From an uncultured Oscillospiraceae bacterium (GTDB lineage Bacteria; Bacillota; Clostridia; Oscillospirales; Oscillospiraceae): a DNA stretch of 28,067 nucleotides. Every line of letters begins with the position of its first letter. Position 1 is the first letter of the stretch. The notes below the pieces were generated by a model, which had not been told where the DNA came from, ran no database searches, and was given only the letters and a program-made list of their open reading frames with translations. The position numbers and the translations under genes are program-made. The stretch covers positions 1 to 28,067 of the forward strand of contig CAAFLE010000037.1 in the NCBI GenBank assembly GCA_900763675.1. The letters are read 5' to 3'. This document shows, in pieces, positions 8,501-15,629 of this stretch.

Positions 8501-9599
8501 TCGTAACGGGCGTATATGTCTTTACCTCAGTCCCGTCCTTGAGGAGCTGCACGGTATAGCTCGTGCCTTCCACGAGAGTCCACATCGCGGTCTTTCCGTT
8601 CTCGCCGCCCCACTCGGGCTTTTCCGGCGCGGCAAGCACGGCGGGGATCGTAACGGTCACAACGCCGCTCTTATGCCCAAAGGCATCCTGCGCGGCGAGA
8701 TAGAGCTTATGCTCCGCGCCGTCGGCAATGTCCAGCTCCAGCGCGTTTGCGCCCTTGGCAAGCAGCGTCTTGCTGCCCTCAAGAGCGAAAAGATCCTCTG
8801 CCGCCGGTACACTCTCGCCGTCCAGCCGGTAATAGTATGTACCGGCCTTCGTGGCGCTGATGCTGACGGACGCTTTCTTTTCCTCCGTGCGCTTGGCAAC
8901 TGGGGTCAGCACCGGTGCTTCGCCGTCGTCAAAAACGAACGTTCCGGCGGCAAGCGCGGTACTCTCGTCGGCGAGGCTGTCGTTTACATAGAGCGCGGAG
9001 TCTTTGGCGCAGACCGCAGAGGCGGTCAGAGCCGTGACGATCTCACCGTCGACATAGCCGCAGGCGACGCGCGTGCCGCAGACGGTACCGGCAGTAATGC
9101 TCACCGCGGCTGCGTCCTTACCCGAGAGAAGAATGCCGTCTTTGGCGGAGATGTTGCCGGTCGTGTTCACGGCGATTCTGACGCCGCTCGTTGCGGCGCC
9201 GGTCTTTACGCCGTGAACGCCGCCGGTGATGCTCACATCGTCCTGCACGGTCAGCGCGGTATCGCTGCCTGCGAGAAAAACGGCGGTCGCGGCATCCGGC
9301 ACGCTGATCGTACCCTTGCCTTTGAGCGTAAGACTGCCGCTCGAAATAATGATGGCGTACAGATTGGTATCCTCCGTATTTGCGGGGGAGAAATTCACGG
9401 TGTGTCCGCCGAGATCGAGCGTAACGTTTCCTTTGATCTCCAGCGACTCCGTGAGCGTGGTGTCGGCGGTGAGCGTAAGATCTCCGCCGCCGGCAATATT
9501 CTTCAGATCGTCGGTCCCCTCGGCTGCCAGCGCCGGCATCGGCAGCAGCGAGACTGCCATCAGCACGGCGAGCAGAAGAGCCATCAGTTTCTTTGCCAT
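5562..9599 (-). CDS. Large repeat-containing cell-surface protein
   Basis: A 1345-residue surface protein of unknown function. The signal peptide is MAKKLMALLLAVLMAV...ALAAEG. Next comes a region of about 200 residues with short beta-strand rungs (LDLGGHTVNF, SLTLKGKGTI), suggesting a small right-handed beta-helix. Two fibronectin-type-III-like modules (YTVQLLKDG, YTFRV) flank three tandem copies of a 100-residue module (TLKSDEDGKLYYVVGG ... VYLLVKDAAGNASQI). After a Pro/Thr linker (TPTAAPTPTPTAAPT) there is a beta module, a putative-Ig (He_PIG-like) module, an X2-like module and an Ig-like module. The C-terminus is a single transmembrane helix and an Arg-rich tail. There is no LPXTG motif, so it is membrane-anchored, not sortase-anchored. 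The ATG at 9599 follows AAGGAGGAA. The frame extends upstream to 9758 without coding character. Likely adhesion or a scaffold role. Confidence 0.88.
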   Translation of the reverse strand: MAKKLMALLLAVLMAVSLLPMPALAAEGTDDLKNIAGGGDLTLTADTTLTESLEIKGNVTLDLGGHTVNFSPANTEDTNLYAIIISSGSLTLKGKGTISVPDAATAVFLAGSDTALTVQDDVSITGGVHGVKTGAATSGVRIAVNTTGNISAKDGILLSGKDAAAVSITAGTVCGTRVACGYVDGEIVTALTASAVCAKDSALYVNDSLADESTALAAGTFVFDDGEAPVLTPVAKRTEEKKASVSISATKAGTYYYRLDGESVPAAEDLFALEGSKTLLAKGANALELDIADGAEHKLYLAAQDAFGHKSGVVTVTIPAVLAAPEKPEWGGENGKTAMWTLVEGTSYTVQLLKDGTEVKTYTPVTTAPDCAADIAASGDGSYTFRVCAIGENTVGAWATSDAISVTTAVDTTAPVITAGNAVRSALNAGSVTLKSDEDGKLYYVVGGNAPATADVLIADANKKEQPVNANVEVKLDLTGLPTDAVNVYLLVKDAAGNASQIATVAVPAYDTTPPTVSDTAGQRTGKDTGSVTLKSNEDGKLYYVVGGNAPATADVLIADANKKEQPVSANEEVKLDLTDLPNDAVNVYLLVKDAAGNASQIATVAVPAYKEPADTTPPTVSGTAGQRTGKGTGSVTLKSDEAGTLYYVVGGEAPTTADALLANANKKEQPVSANEEVKLGLTDLPTDAVNVYLLVKDAAGNASQIVTVAVPRYLVLAKPTAATWLNGGTTAMWGAVTDATAYNVQLLKDGIEYGNVTVVNGGTKNTVELKDSMKVDGVYTFRVQATAGETQSEWSDVSLTSYTRDTTPPTITSHPSSRKDAKTAEFSFTSSEQGTYYYMIGTVGGGQPTVEQVVNDANPHGGCTQNAKTIIKLSDIADTNARIAYVVVRDKSGNLSRTSDGKPYAIQIPAYTSQPTATPTAAPTPTPTAAPTTYTVTLQGGTGYTIAATGGSKSPVNAGGSFSFTVTPNNGYTRGTGFAVKANGTTLTSNNGVYTISNINANQTVSVSGIVQKSTSGGTLPAAPAITTTTLAAATMGKEYRQQLTATGGTPITWSYSGTLPDGMTLAANTGILSGTPTQEGSFRFAVKATNSTGFSTRQMTLVVAGSEYTVTKGANSEWTQGGDKGIDLSGSGKGSFTVKVDGAAVPAGKYTASSDGSTITLKPEYLDTLAAGSHTVTLVYTDGSAKAKFTIKAKDKTVAPTVSSQPLNAEAAEGSSATFTVTASGTTPLLCQWQVDKNDGKGWTDIIGAVNASYTVETITAEQNGWKYRCVIKNAAGSVESNAATLTVKEAIGDVKKNDDTKNNSSNRLGRILLITGIVVAVLALGAGLYFYFRRRNSTRYMD
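7465..8316 (-). repeat. Three nearly identical tandem repeats within the surface-protein gene
   Basis: The approximate copies are 7465-7776, 7777-8076 and 8077-8316. Each encodes the 100-residue VGG...KDAAGNASQI module. The middle and right copies are exactly 300 bp apart and differ at few positions, silent sites included. The left copy has diverged more and carries an extra four codons (KEPA, giving a 312-bp offset). The last copy fades after about 240 bp. Near-identity at silent positions points to recent duplication or gene conversion. Confidence 0.9.
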
Positions 9600-9726
9600 A
9601 AAGAGTTCCTCCTTGAAAACGGCGCGGCGCAAAGCTCTGCCGTTTGCTTTCTGACTATAAGACGCACCAGGGGACGAAAAGGTTTCCTCCGTCCCCGGAT
9701 TTTTCGTTATTTTTTGTTTCCAGATT
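9600..9726 (-). promoter_or_regulatory. Intergenic region before the surface-protein gene
   Basis: On the minus strand, a TATAGT hexamer (complement of 9654-9659) lies about 55 nt before the surface-protein start, but no convincing -35 box stands 17 bp upstream. An inverted repeat GGGGACG/CGTCCCC (9670-9676 with 9690-9696) lies just upstream of that hexamer and could be an operator or a weak terminator after fprA. A T-run follows it only on the plus strand, opposite to the fprA direction. Confidence 0.4.
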
Positions 9727-10926
9727 TTACCGTGCAGCCGCGGCGAGCGCGTCGGCAAGCGCGTCGATCTCGGCGAGCTGACCCTCGGAGAGCGCAGAGC
9801 GGAGCGTGACGCCCTGCTCCAGCACCGTCATGCCCTTGAGCGGGGCGAGGATCGCCGCCATCTGCCGGGCGCTCACGGGCGCCCACGAGCCGTTTTCAAT
9901 GAAAGCGACGGTGCGGTTTTGGAGATTGTGCGCGGCGATGTCGCGCAGCAGCTCGTCCATCGTGACGAAAATGCCGCCGTTGTAGGTCGCCGAGGCGAAC
10001 ACCAGCCGGCTCCATCGGAAGCACTCGGCGATGATGTCCGAGGCGGGCGTGACGGACACGTCGTACAGCGCGGTGCGTACACCGCGCTCGCGCAGCCGGG
10101 ACGCAAGGATCTCTGCGGCGTTTTCCGTGTTGCCGTAGACAGATGCATACGCGATCATTACGCCGTCGTCTTCCGGCGTATACGTGCTCCAGAGATTGTA
10201 TTTTCCAAGGATATATCCAAGGTTTTCCCGCCAGACAAAGCCGTGCAGCGGGCAGAGCATCCGAATATCCAGCCCCTGAATTTTTTTGAAGAGATTCTGC
10301 ACCTGCACGCCGTACTTGCCGACGATGTTTGTATAGTACCGCCGCGACTCCTTGAGATAGTCGCGCTCGAAATCCACCTCGTCGGCGAAGATCGCGCCGT
10401 TGAGAGCACCGAAAACGCCGAAGGCGTCCGCGGTGAAGAGCGTGTGCGCGGTCTTGTCGTAGGTCATCATCACCTCGGGCCAGTGGATCATCGGCGCCAT
10501 ATAGAACGTAAGCTCATGCGTGCCGAGAGAAAGCGCGTCGCCCTCTTTCACGAGCTGCATCTTCTTTACGGCGTCTCTGCCGAAAAACTGCGCGATCATT
10601 ACCGCGGTTTTGTCGTTGCAGACGACCGTCGTCTCCGGATGGCGCAGCAGAAGCTCCGAGAGCGTGGCGGAATGATCCGGCTCCATGTGGTGGACGATCA
10701 CATAATCGAGCGCCCGTCCGTCCAGCTCGTGTTCGAGATTTTCAAAAAACAGGCGGCTTACCGCCTTGTCCACGGTGTCGAAAAGCGCGGTCTTTTCATC
10801 GCGCAGCAGATAGGAGTTATAGGAAACGCCCGCCGGGACGGAATATACGCCCTCAAACATGGCGAGACGCCGGTCATTGGCGCCGACCCAGACAAGATCC
10901 GACGTGATTTTCTTTGTACAGTACAT
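9727..10926 (-). CDS. fprA: Flavo-diiron protein (FprA/A-type flavoprotein)
   Basis: A cytoplasmic oxygen or nitric-oxide reductase that protects anaerobes by reducing O2 to water or NO to N2O. The product is 399 residues. The N-terminal metallo-beta-lactamase-like domain has the diiron ligands H80, E82, D84 and H85 (HHMEPDH), H148 (MIHWPE), D167 (FTADAFG) and H228 (CPLHGFVWR). From about residue 255 a flavodoxin domain carries the FMN phosphate loop ASVYGNTE. No C-terminal rubredoxin or NADH-oxidoreductase domain is fused, so electrons must come from separate proteins. ATG at 10926 follows GGAGG. It lies upstream of the surface-protein gene on the same strand but is probably transcribed independently. 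Confidence 0.95.
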   Translation of the reverse strand: MYCTKKITSDLVWVGANDRRLAMFEGVYSVPAGVSYNSYLLRDEKTALFDTVDKAVSRLFFENLEHELDGRALDYVIVHHMEPDHSATLSELLLRHPETTVVCNDKTAVMIAQFFGRDAVKKMQLVKEGDALSLGTHELTFYMAPMIHWPEVMMTYDKTAHTLFTADAFGVFGALNGAIFADEVDFERDYLKESRRYYTNIVGKYGVQVQNLFKKIQGLDIRMLCPLHGFVWRENLGYILGKYNLWSTYTPEDDGVMIAYASVYGNTENAAEILASRLRERGVRTALYDVSVTPASDIIAECFRWSRLVFASATYNGGIFVTMDELLRDIAAHNLQNRTVAFIENGSWAPVSARQMAAILAPLKGMTVLEQGVTLRSALSEGQLAEIDALADALAAAAR

Positions 10927-10961
10927 ATACTACCTCCGTATGTTTTATAAATCTTAAATAT

Positions 10962-10990
10962 AGTTTACCCGCTGTGCGGCGGAAACGCAA
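10962..10990 (-). promoter_or_regulatory. Candidate promoter of fprA
   Basis: On the minus strand TTGCGT (complement of 10985-10990) and TAAACT (complement of 10962-10967) are 17 bp apart, about 36 nt upstream of the fprA start codon. Two other AT-rich hexamers (TATATT, TATAAA) closer to the gene are alternatives for the -10 box. Confidence 0.45.
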
Positions 10991-11044
10991 GCGCAATTAC
11001 GTCCGGAATCCGGACAAAGAGCGACAAAGCGCGGAAAGTGTACG

Positions 11045-11073
11045 TTGACAAAACCTTAACGCTGTGGTTGAAT
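11045..11073 (+). promoter_or_regulatory. Candidate promoter of plsY
   Basis: A consensus TTGACA (11045-11050) is followed after 17 bp by TTGAAT (11068-11073), a 4-of-6 match to the -10 box. The start codon of plsY is 40 bp downstream, with TAGGAG as ribosome binding site. Confidence 0.5.
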
Positions 11074-11112
11074 GAACGGTAATGTGTTCTCATATCTATA
11101 GGAGTTTCGATC

Positions 11113-11763
11113 ATGCACAATTTTTTGATAAAAGTTCTGCCGTATGTATTCTGCGCTCTCGCGGGGTACCTTACCGGCGCGGTGAATTTCGCGTGGCTGC
11201 TGGCGAAAAAGCGCGGCTTTGACATTCGCACGAAGGGTTCCGGCAACGCCGGCACGACGAACGCCGGGCGGACGATGGGTTCGGGCGTCGCGGCGGTCGT
11301 GTTTGTGTGCGATGCGCTCAAGTCGGCGCTCATGGTATGGCTCGCGGGCTTCCTCTTCCGCACCTCGCCCTCCATCCAGACCGTGACGATGGCGGCGTGC
11401 GTGGCGGGGCATCTGTACCCGTTCTATCTGGAATTTCAGGGCGGAAAAGGCATTGCGGTGCTGCTCGGCAGCGCCCTTGCGCTCGACTGGCGGCTGTTCC
11501 TTATTCTGGTGGCAGGCGTCGTGATCATCACGTTTATTACCGATTATATGTTCATCGGCACGCTTTCGGCGAGCGTCGGGTATCTCGTGTGGTGCATCCT
11601 CACCGGGCGGAGCGGCTGGGACATTGCCATTCTTGCCGCGACCGTCGCGCTGATTTTCTGGAAGCACCGGAAGAATTTCGTCCGTCTCGTCAAGGGAAAG
11701 GAACTCGGCATCCGCGCCAGCTTCTTTAAAAAGAAATACCGCGTCGATAAGAAGGACGCATAA
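11113..11763 (+). CDS. plsY: Glycerol-3-phosphate acyltransferase PlsY
   Basis: This integral membrane enzyme transfers the acyl group from acyl-phosphate to glycerol-3-phosphate, the first step of phosphatidic acid and phospholipid synthesis in Gram-positive bacteria. The product is 216 residues with about five hydrophobic helices. The three conserved cytoplasmic motifs are present: RTKGSGNAGTTNAGR (motif 1), the GHLYPFYLEFQGGKGIA region (motif 2, with the glycine-rich turn), and the KHRKNFVRLVKGKE region near the C-terminus (motif 3). The basic C-terminal tail is usual. ATG at 11113 with TAGGAG upstream is the start. The gene stands alone between a divergent fprA and a convergent glycosyltransferase gene. 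Its partner plsX is not in the window. Confidence 0.95.
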   Translation: MHNFLIKVLPYVFCALAGYLTGAVNFAWLLAKKRGFDIRTKGSGNAGTTNAGRTMGSGVAAVVFVCDALKSALMVWLAGFLFRTSPSIQTVTMAACVAGHLYPFYLEFQGGKGIAVLLGSALALDWRLFLILVAGVVIITFITDYMFIGTLSASVGYLVWCILTGRSGWDIAILAATVALIFWKHRKNFVRLVKGKELGIRASFFKKKYRVDKKDA

Positions 11764-11773
11764 GAAAGTCTCT

Positions 11774-11828
11774 CCTTAATAGATCTCGCTCCGCTCGACG
11801 GCTCCCTTTACGCAAGGGAGCCGTTTTT
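11774..11828 (+). terminator. Terminator of plsY, derived from a truncated repeat element
   Basis: The stem CGGCTCCCTT/AAGGGAGCCG (11799-11823) followed by TTTTTT is a strong terminator for plsY. The preceding bases TCTCGCTCCGCTCGA and the hairpin match the arrangement at the right end of the 19884-20003 element (short purine-pyrimidine hairpin, then CTCCCTTTAC and CAAGGGAGCC). I infer that this terminator is a remnant of that repeat family. Confidence 0.85.
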
Positions 11829-11833
11829 TCGTC

Positions 11834-14092
11834 TCAGCCCGAAGCGCGGCGGCTTTTCTTTTGCGCGGCGGCGCGGAATATGGCGTCCGCCAGAGCGGTC
11901 ACGGTGTTTTCCGTGATCTCGCCGGGCGCGTCGCCGAGCTGTTCGCGGATGCCGCCAATGTCCGGCGCGATGACACGCACGCCGAGCGCCTTTGCCTCGT
12001 CGACCGTGACGGGCGTACCCTCGTAGGCGGAGTACAGCACCAGCGCGTCGCACGCGGCGAGCAGGGGACAGGGGTTTTCCCTATGCCCGGTCAGCGTCAC
12101 GCAGCCGTCCAGACCGAACGCGCTGCGCTGCCGTTCGATCTCGCCGCGCAGCGACCCGCCGCCGACAAAGTACCAGTGAAACGAAAGTCCCCGCTCGCGC
12201 AGCAGCGCCGCGGCGCAGAGCAGCCGGTCAAAGCGCTTTTCCGGCTCCATCCGTCCGATCGTAACGAGATTGTATACCCGTCCGTCTACCGGCAATTCGA
12301 GCGGCGCGGCGGCGCGGGCGCGTATCCCGGCGCAGCACACCGGGTTCGGAACGGCGAGCGTCTTTTCCGCGAGAAACGGATACACGGCAAGAAACTTCTC
12401 TCGCAGCGTCCGGTTCAGACAGACAATGGAATCAAACCGGCGGTAAAGCGCGGCGTCCCGCTTTGTGACGGCGCGGGTCCACTCGCTGCTCTCGCGCCAC
12501 GCGGCATAGTCCGTGTGGATCCATTGAATTTTTGCCGGGAGGGAAAGGCGCGAAACGAAGCCGCGCAGCCGGGACGCCTCACTCACGACGAACACCGTGT
12601 CAAAGCTCTCAAACGCGGCGGTCATCGACCGGCGCAGCAGCGCGTTCGGCAGCAGCGGCTCCATGCCGAGCCGGGCAAGCGCGGCATAGGCAAGACGCAG
12701 CAGCTTGTGCCGCCGCGATACGTCCCCGTCGCGCAGCAGCTGCCGCGTCGGCACGGCGAGCAGTCGGAGCGCCGCGTCGCCGGACGGCTCGAGGAACCGG
12801 AACTCCCGCCGCAGCGCGTCCGAGCGGCACGGCTCGGCGGAATAGAGCCATACCTCCGCCACGCCGGATACCGCCCGCGCCTGCGCGAGCGCCGCACTCC
12901 GCGCCCCGCTGGCATAGTTTATATCGTCGAATGCATAGAGGACCTTTTTCATATCGTTCTCCAACAGCGTCTCCAATTCTCCTGCGGCGGCGCTCGCCGC
13001 GGCGCCCGGTCCGCCGGGGATGCCCGTTGCAAAAAAGCGGCGGAGCGTCTCGGCAATCTCCCCGGCGGAAAAGCCGCAGAGCAGTCCCGTCGCGCCGTCT
13101 TGCACCTGCTCGAGCGCACCGGACGTGCGCGTGGCGATCACCGGCACGCCGAGCGCGAGCGCTTCCGTGATGACCATCGACCACGACTCATGGTCGGAGA
13201 GAACGCACACCGCGTCAGCGCGGCGCATTACGGCGTAAGGATTCTCCATCGCGCCGCAGAGATGAAAGTATTCCTCCAGCCCGGCGCTGCGCACTGCCTC
13301 CCGCAGCCGCGAGACGAGCGGCACGTTGGCAAGCGAACCGACGTTTATCCAGTGAAAGCGCAGCCCCTCGTCAAAAAGCCGCCGCATGACCTCGACCTGC
13401 CGCAGATGGTTTTTCTCCTCGCGCACGTTCGCCGCGGTCAAAAGCCGCGGCAGACCGTCCTCCGGCAGGAAAATGCCGGGGGCTTCTTCGCTCATGGCGA
13501 GGATTTTTTCGCTGTCTATGCGGTTCGGAACGACATACGAGCGGGCGCGAAGCTGTGGGTATTTTTCCGCCGCCGCTTCCAACGACCGGCGGGAAGCGAA
13601 GAGAAAGCCGTCGAACAGCCCCTCATAGCGCAGAATGTCGGGATGGAGAAACGCCGCCTTGTCCATGTCGGCGTGGACCCAGACGTATTTCCGCCGGGCG
13701 GCAGTGTACAGCGCGGCAAGAGCGCTCGAAAACCATTCGCCATAGGATATGGCGGCGTCATAGTATCTGCCGCGCAGATAGCGCACGGCGCTGCGCCGCT
13801 GCGGCTGCTCGCCGGTGAGCCTCCGCACGATCTTGAATACCGCCTTGGTGAGAAAGGCGGCGTTCCCCTCCCGCTCTGCGGCGTTTACAACGTTGACCCA
13901 CGCCGGGACCTCCGGAAGCAGCGACAGACTGCCCGGCAGTTCAAGCTGGTCGAAAACGAGAAGATCGACGTCGAACGCCGCGCTGTCCATTGTCCGGAGA
14001 AGGTTGATAAGCGCAATTTCCGCGCCGCCGCGGAAAAGCTGATTGATGAGGAAAAGAACGCGCTTCTTTTCCGGTCGCTCCGCCTCCTTCAT
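11834..14092 (-). CDS. Double GT4 glycosyltransferase
   Basis: A 752-residue protein with two complete GT-B glycosyltransferase units of the GT4 family in tandem. The first unit (about residues 1-375) opens with KKRVLFLINQLFRGGAE and carries the ESWSMVITE EX7E motif, then GVPVIATRTSGALEQV. The second (about 381-752) opens with MKKVLYAFDDI and carries EGTPVTVDE. Both active-site motifs look intact, so the protein may add two sugars in succession to a surface glycan. ATG at 14092 overlaps the ATPase stop codon as ATGA. ATG at 14113 is an alternative. An internal ATG at 12952, preceded by GGAG 6 nt upstream, could start the second unit alone (372 residues). It is the last gene of the minus-strand polysaccharide cassette. 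The sugar donors are unknown. Confidence 0.88.
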   Translation of the reverse strand: MKEAERPEKKRVLFLINQLFRGGAEIALINLLRTMDSAAFDVDLLVFDQLELPGSLSLLPEVPAWVNVVNAAEREGNAAFLTKAVFKIVRRLTGEQPQRRSAVRYLRGRYYDAAISYGEWFSSALAALYTAARRKYVWVHADMDKAAFLHPDILRYEGLFDGFLFASRRSLEAAAEKYPQLRARSYVVPNRIDSEKILAMSEEAPGIFLPEDGLPRLLTAANVREEKNHLRQVEVMRRLFDEGLRFHWINVGSLANVPLVSRLREAVRSAGLEEYFHLCGAMENPYAVMRRADAVCVLSDHESWSMVITEALALGVPVIATRTSGALEQVQDGATGLLCGFSAGEIAETLRRFFATGIPGGPGAAASAAAGELETLLENDMKKVLYAFDDINYASGARSAALAQARAVSGVAEVWLYSAEPCRSDALRREFRFLEPSGDAALRLLAVPTRQLLRDGDVSRRHKLLRLAYAALARLGMEPLLPNALLRRSMTAAFESFDTVFVVSEASRLRGFVSRLSLPAKIQWIHTDYAAWRESSEWTRAVTKRDAALYRRFDSIVCLNRTLREKFLAVYPFLAEKTLAVPNPVCCAGIRARAAAPLELPVDGRVYNLVTIGRMEPEKRFDRLLCAAALLRERGLSFHWYFVGGGSLRGEIERQRSAFGLDGCVTLTGHRENPCPLLAACDALVLYSAYEGTPVTVDEAKALGVRVIAPDIGGIREQLGDAPGEITENTVTALADAIFRAAAQKKSRRASG

Positions 14093-14817
14093 GAGCGCAT
14101 ATACGCCGAGCATACGGCGTCCGCGCTGCCGAGCATACGCACCTCGCCGTGTTCGAGCCAGAGCGCCCGGCGGCAGAGTGTGCGCACCTGCTCAACGGAG
14201 TGGGAAACGAACACGACCGCCGCGCCGGAATCCATCATCTGCTTCATGCGGGCAAAGCTCTTTTCCTGAAATTTGTAGTCGCCGACGGACAGCACCTCGT
14301 CGATGATCAGAATGTCCGGCACGTTCATCGTGGCGATGGCAAAGCCGAGCCGCGCCGTCATGCCGGAGGAATAGTTCTTCACGGCGGAATCGGCAAATTC
14401 CCGCAGCTCGGCAAAGGAGAGAATGTCCTCCACGCGCTCGGACATATACGATCGCCCATAGCCGAGGATCGCGCCGTTGAGATAGATGTTCTCCCGCGCC
14501 GAAAGCTCGGCGTCAAACCCCGCGCCAAGCTCAATGAGCGGGGCAATGCTCCCGAACGCCTCGGCGCTGCCCTCCGTCGGTTTGAGAATACCGGAAACGA
14601 TTTTCAAAAGCGTGCTTTTTCCCGAACCGTTCAGCCCGACGATGCCGAGCGACTCGCCTTTTTCGAGCGCGAACGAAACGTTGCGCAGTGCCCAGAACCG
14701 CCGGAAATGCAGCTCGCGCCGCGCCGCACGGATGACGTATTCCTTGAGACTGTCGATCCGCTCCGCGCTCTGGCTGAACATCATGGAAACATCGCTGACC
14801 CGGATCACGTCCGCCAT
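14089..14817 (-). CDS. ABC-2 polysaccharide exporter, ATP-binding subunit
   Basis: The ATPase of a Wzt/KpsT/TagH-type exporter that moves lipid-linked polysaccharide or teichoic acid across the membrane. The product is 242 residues, with Walker A GLNGSGKST at 61-69, signature YSSGM at 149-153, Walker B ILIIDEVLSVGD at 169-180 and the switch histidine in VSHS. It ends soon after the ATPase domain, so the C-terminal glycan-binding domain of long Wzt proteins is missing, and export should not depend on a terminal sugar cap. The start at 14817 is supported by GGAGG with 7-nt spacing. The in-frame ATG at 14835, which overlaps the permease stop as ATGA, is an alternative. It works with the permease directly upstream. 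Confidence 0.93.
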   Translation of the reverse strand: MADVIRVSDVSMMFSQSAERIDSLKEYVIRAARRELHFRRFWALRNVSFALEKGESLGIVGLNGSGKSTLLKIVSGILKPTEGSAEAFGSIAPLIELGAGFDAELSARENIYLNGAILGYGRSYMSERVEDILSFAELREFADSAVKNYSSGMTARLGFAIATMNVPDILIIDEVLSVGDYKFQEKSFARMKQMMDSGAAVVFVSHSVEQVRTLCRRALWLEHGEVRMLGSADAVCSAYMRS

Positions 14818-14831
14818 GCGATCCCCTCCGC

Positions 14832-15629
14832 TCATACGTACAGGACGAACCGGTCCTGCGTTTTATAAAATACGAAAAGCCCCAGCGCGAGCATGGAAAG
14901 CCCCATACCGAGACAGAGAACGTTTTCCTCCCAGCCCGGCAGCGTGCCGTACAGCACGAGCGAGCGCAGAAAATGCACGAAATGGTACATCGGGTTGAAC
15001 TGCATGAGCCGCAGCGCCGCCGCGGGGAGAATGTCCTCGGGGTAGAAAATGGGCGTGAGATACGTCCATGCGAGAAGAAACACGCTGTAAAAGTGGGCGA
15101 TGTCGCGGAAAAATACCGTCACCGCCGAGAGGAATATACCCAGCCCCGCCGAAAAGAGAAACGCATAAAATACCGGCGCCGGCGCGAGCAGGAGCGGCGC
15201 ATGGAACGGTGCGCCGGTCACGAGCATCACGAGCAGCATGGCGATAAACGAAAAGCCGAGATTTATGAGCGCCGAGAGGACGTTCGAGAGCGGGAAAAGA
15301 TATTTCGGGATATAGACCTTTTTGATGAGCGAGGCGTTGGAGTAGATCGAGCCGAGCGCCGTCGTCGTCGCTTCGGAGTTGAACGAAAAAAGGATCGAGC
15401 CGGAGAGATAGTAAATGGGATAATTCTCCACGCTCTGCCGGAAGAGCCGGGAGAAAACGAACGTAATGACGGTCATCATCAGCAGCGGATGCAGCACCGT
15501 CCACACAAGACCGAGCGCCGAACGGCGGTAGCGCACCTTTATATCGCGCACGACCAGCTCGCGCAGCAGCGGCAGAAACCGCCGCAGCGCCCGGAGCTTG
15601 CCGGCGGCTTGAGAGAGCGCGGCGGTCAC
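14832..15629 (-). CDS. ABC-2 polysaccharide exporter, permease subunit
   Basis: The membrane subunit of the exporter, related to Wzm/KpsM/TagG (ABC2_membrane family). The product is 265 residues with about six transmembrane helices. The N-terminal cytoplasmic segment LVVRDIKVRYRRSALGLVWTVLHPL is characteristic of the family, and YLTPIFYPEDILP before the last helices is also typical. The frame is open upstream to 15803, but that part is an antiparallel shadow over the GT2 gene. GTG at 15629 is preferred, because it overlaps the GT2 stop codon as GTGA and an AGGAG lies upstream, at a rather long distance. It couples with the ATPase gene that follows within the cassette. Confidence 0.92.
   Translation of the reverse strand: MTAALSQAAGKLRALRRFLPLLRELVVRDIKVRYRRSALGLVWTVLHPLLMMTVITFVFSRLFRQSVENYPIYYLSGSILFSFNSEATTTALGSIYSNASLIKKVYIPKYLFPLSNVLSALINLGFSFIAMLLVMLVTGAPFHAPLLLAPAPVFYAFLFSAGLGIFLSAVTVFFRDIAHFYSVFLLAWTYLTPIFYPEDILPAAALRLMQFNPMYHFVHFLRSLVLYGTLPGWEENVLCLGMGLSMLALGLFVFYKTQDRFVLYV

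Noticed and set aside
6072..9809. A 1245-residue plus-strand frame opposite the surface protein
   Set aside because: It has the same register effect as alaS (codon-aligned antisense). The repeated Arg/Gly-rich text mirrors the repeats of the real gene, and there is no ribosome binding site.
11861..14269. An 802-residue plus-strand frame over the double glycosyltransferase
   Set aside because: It is a shadow frame rich in Arg, Gly and Ala. The minus strand has two intact GT4 motifs.
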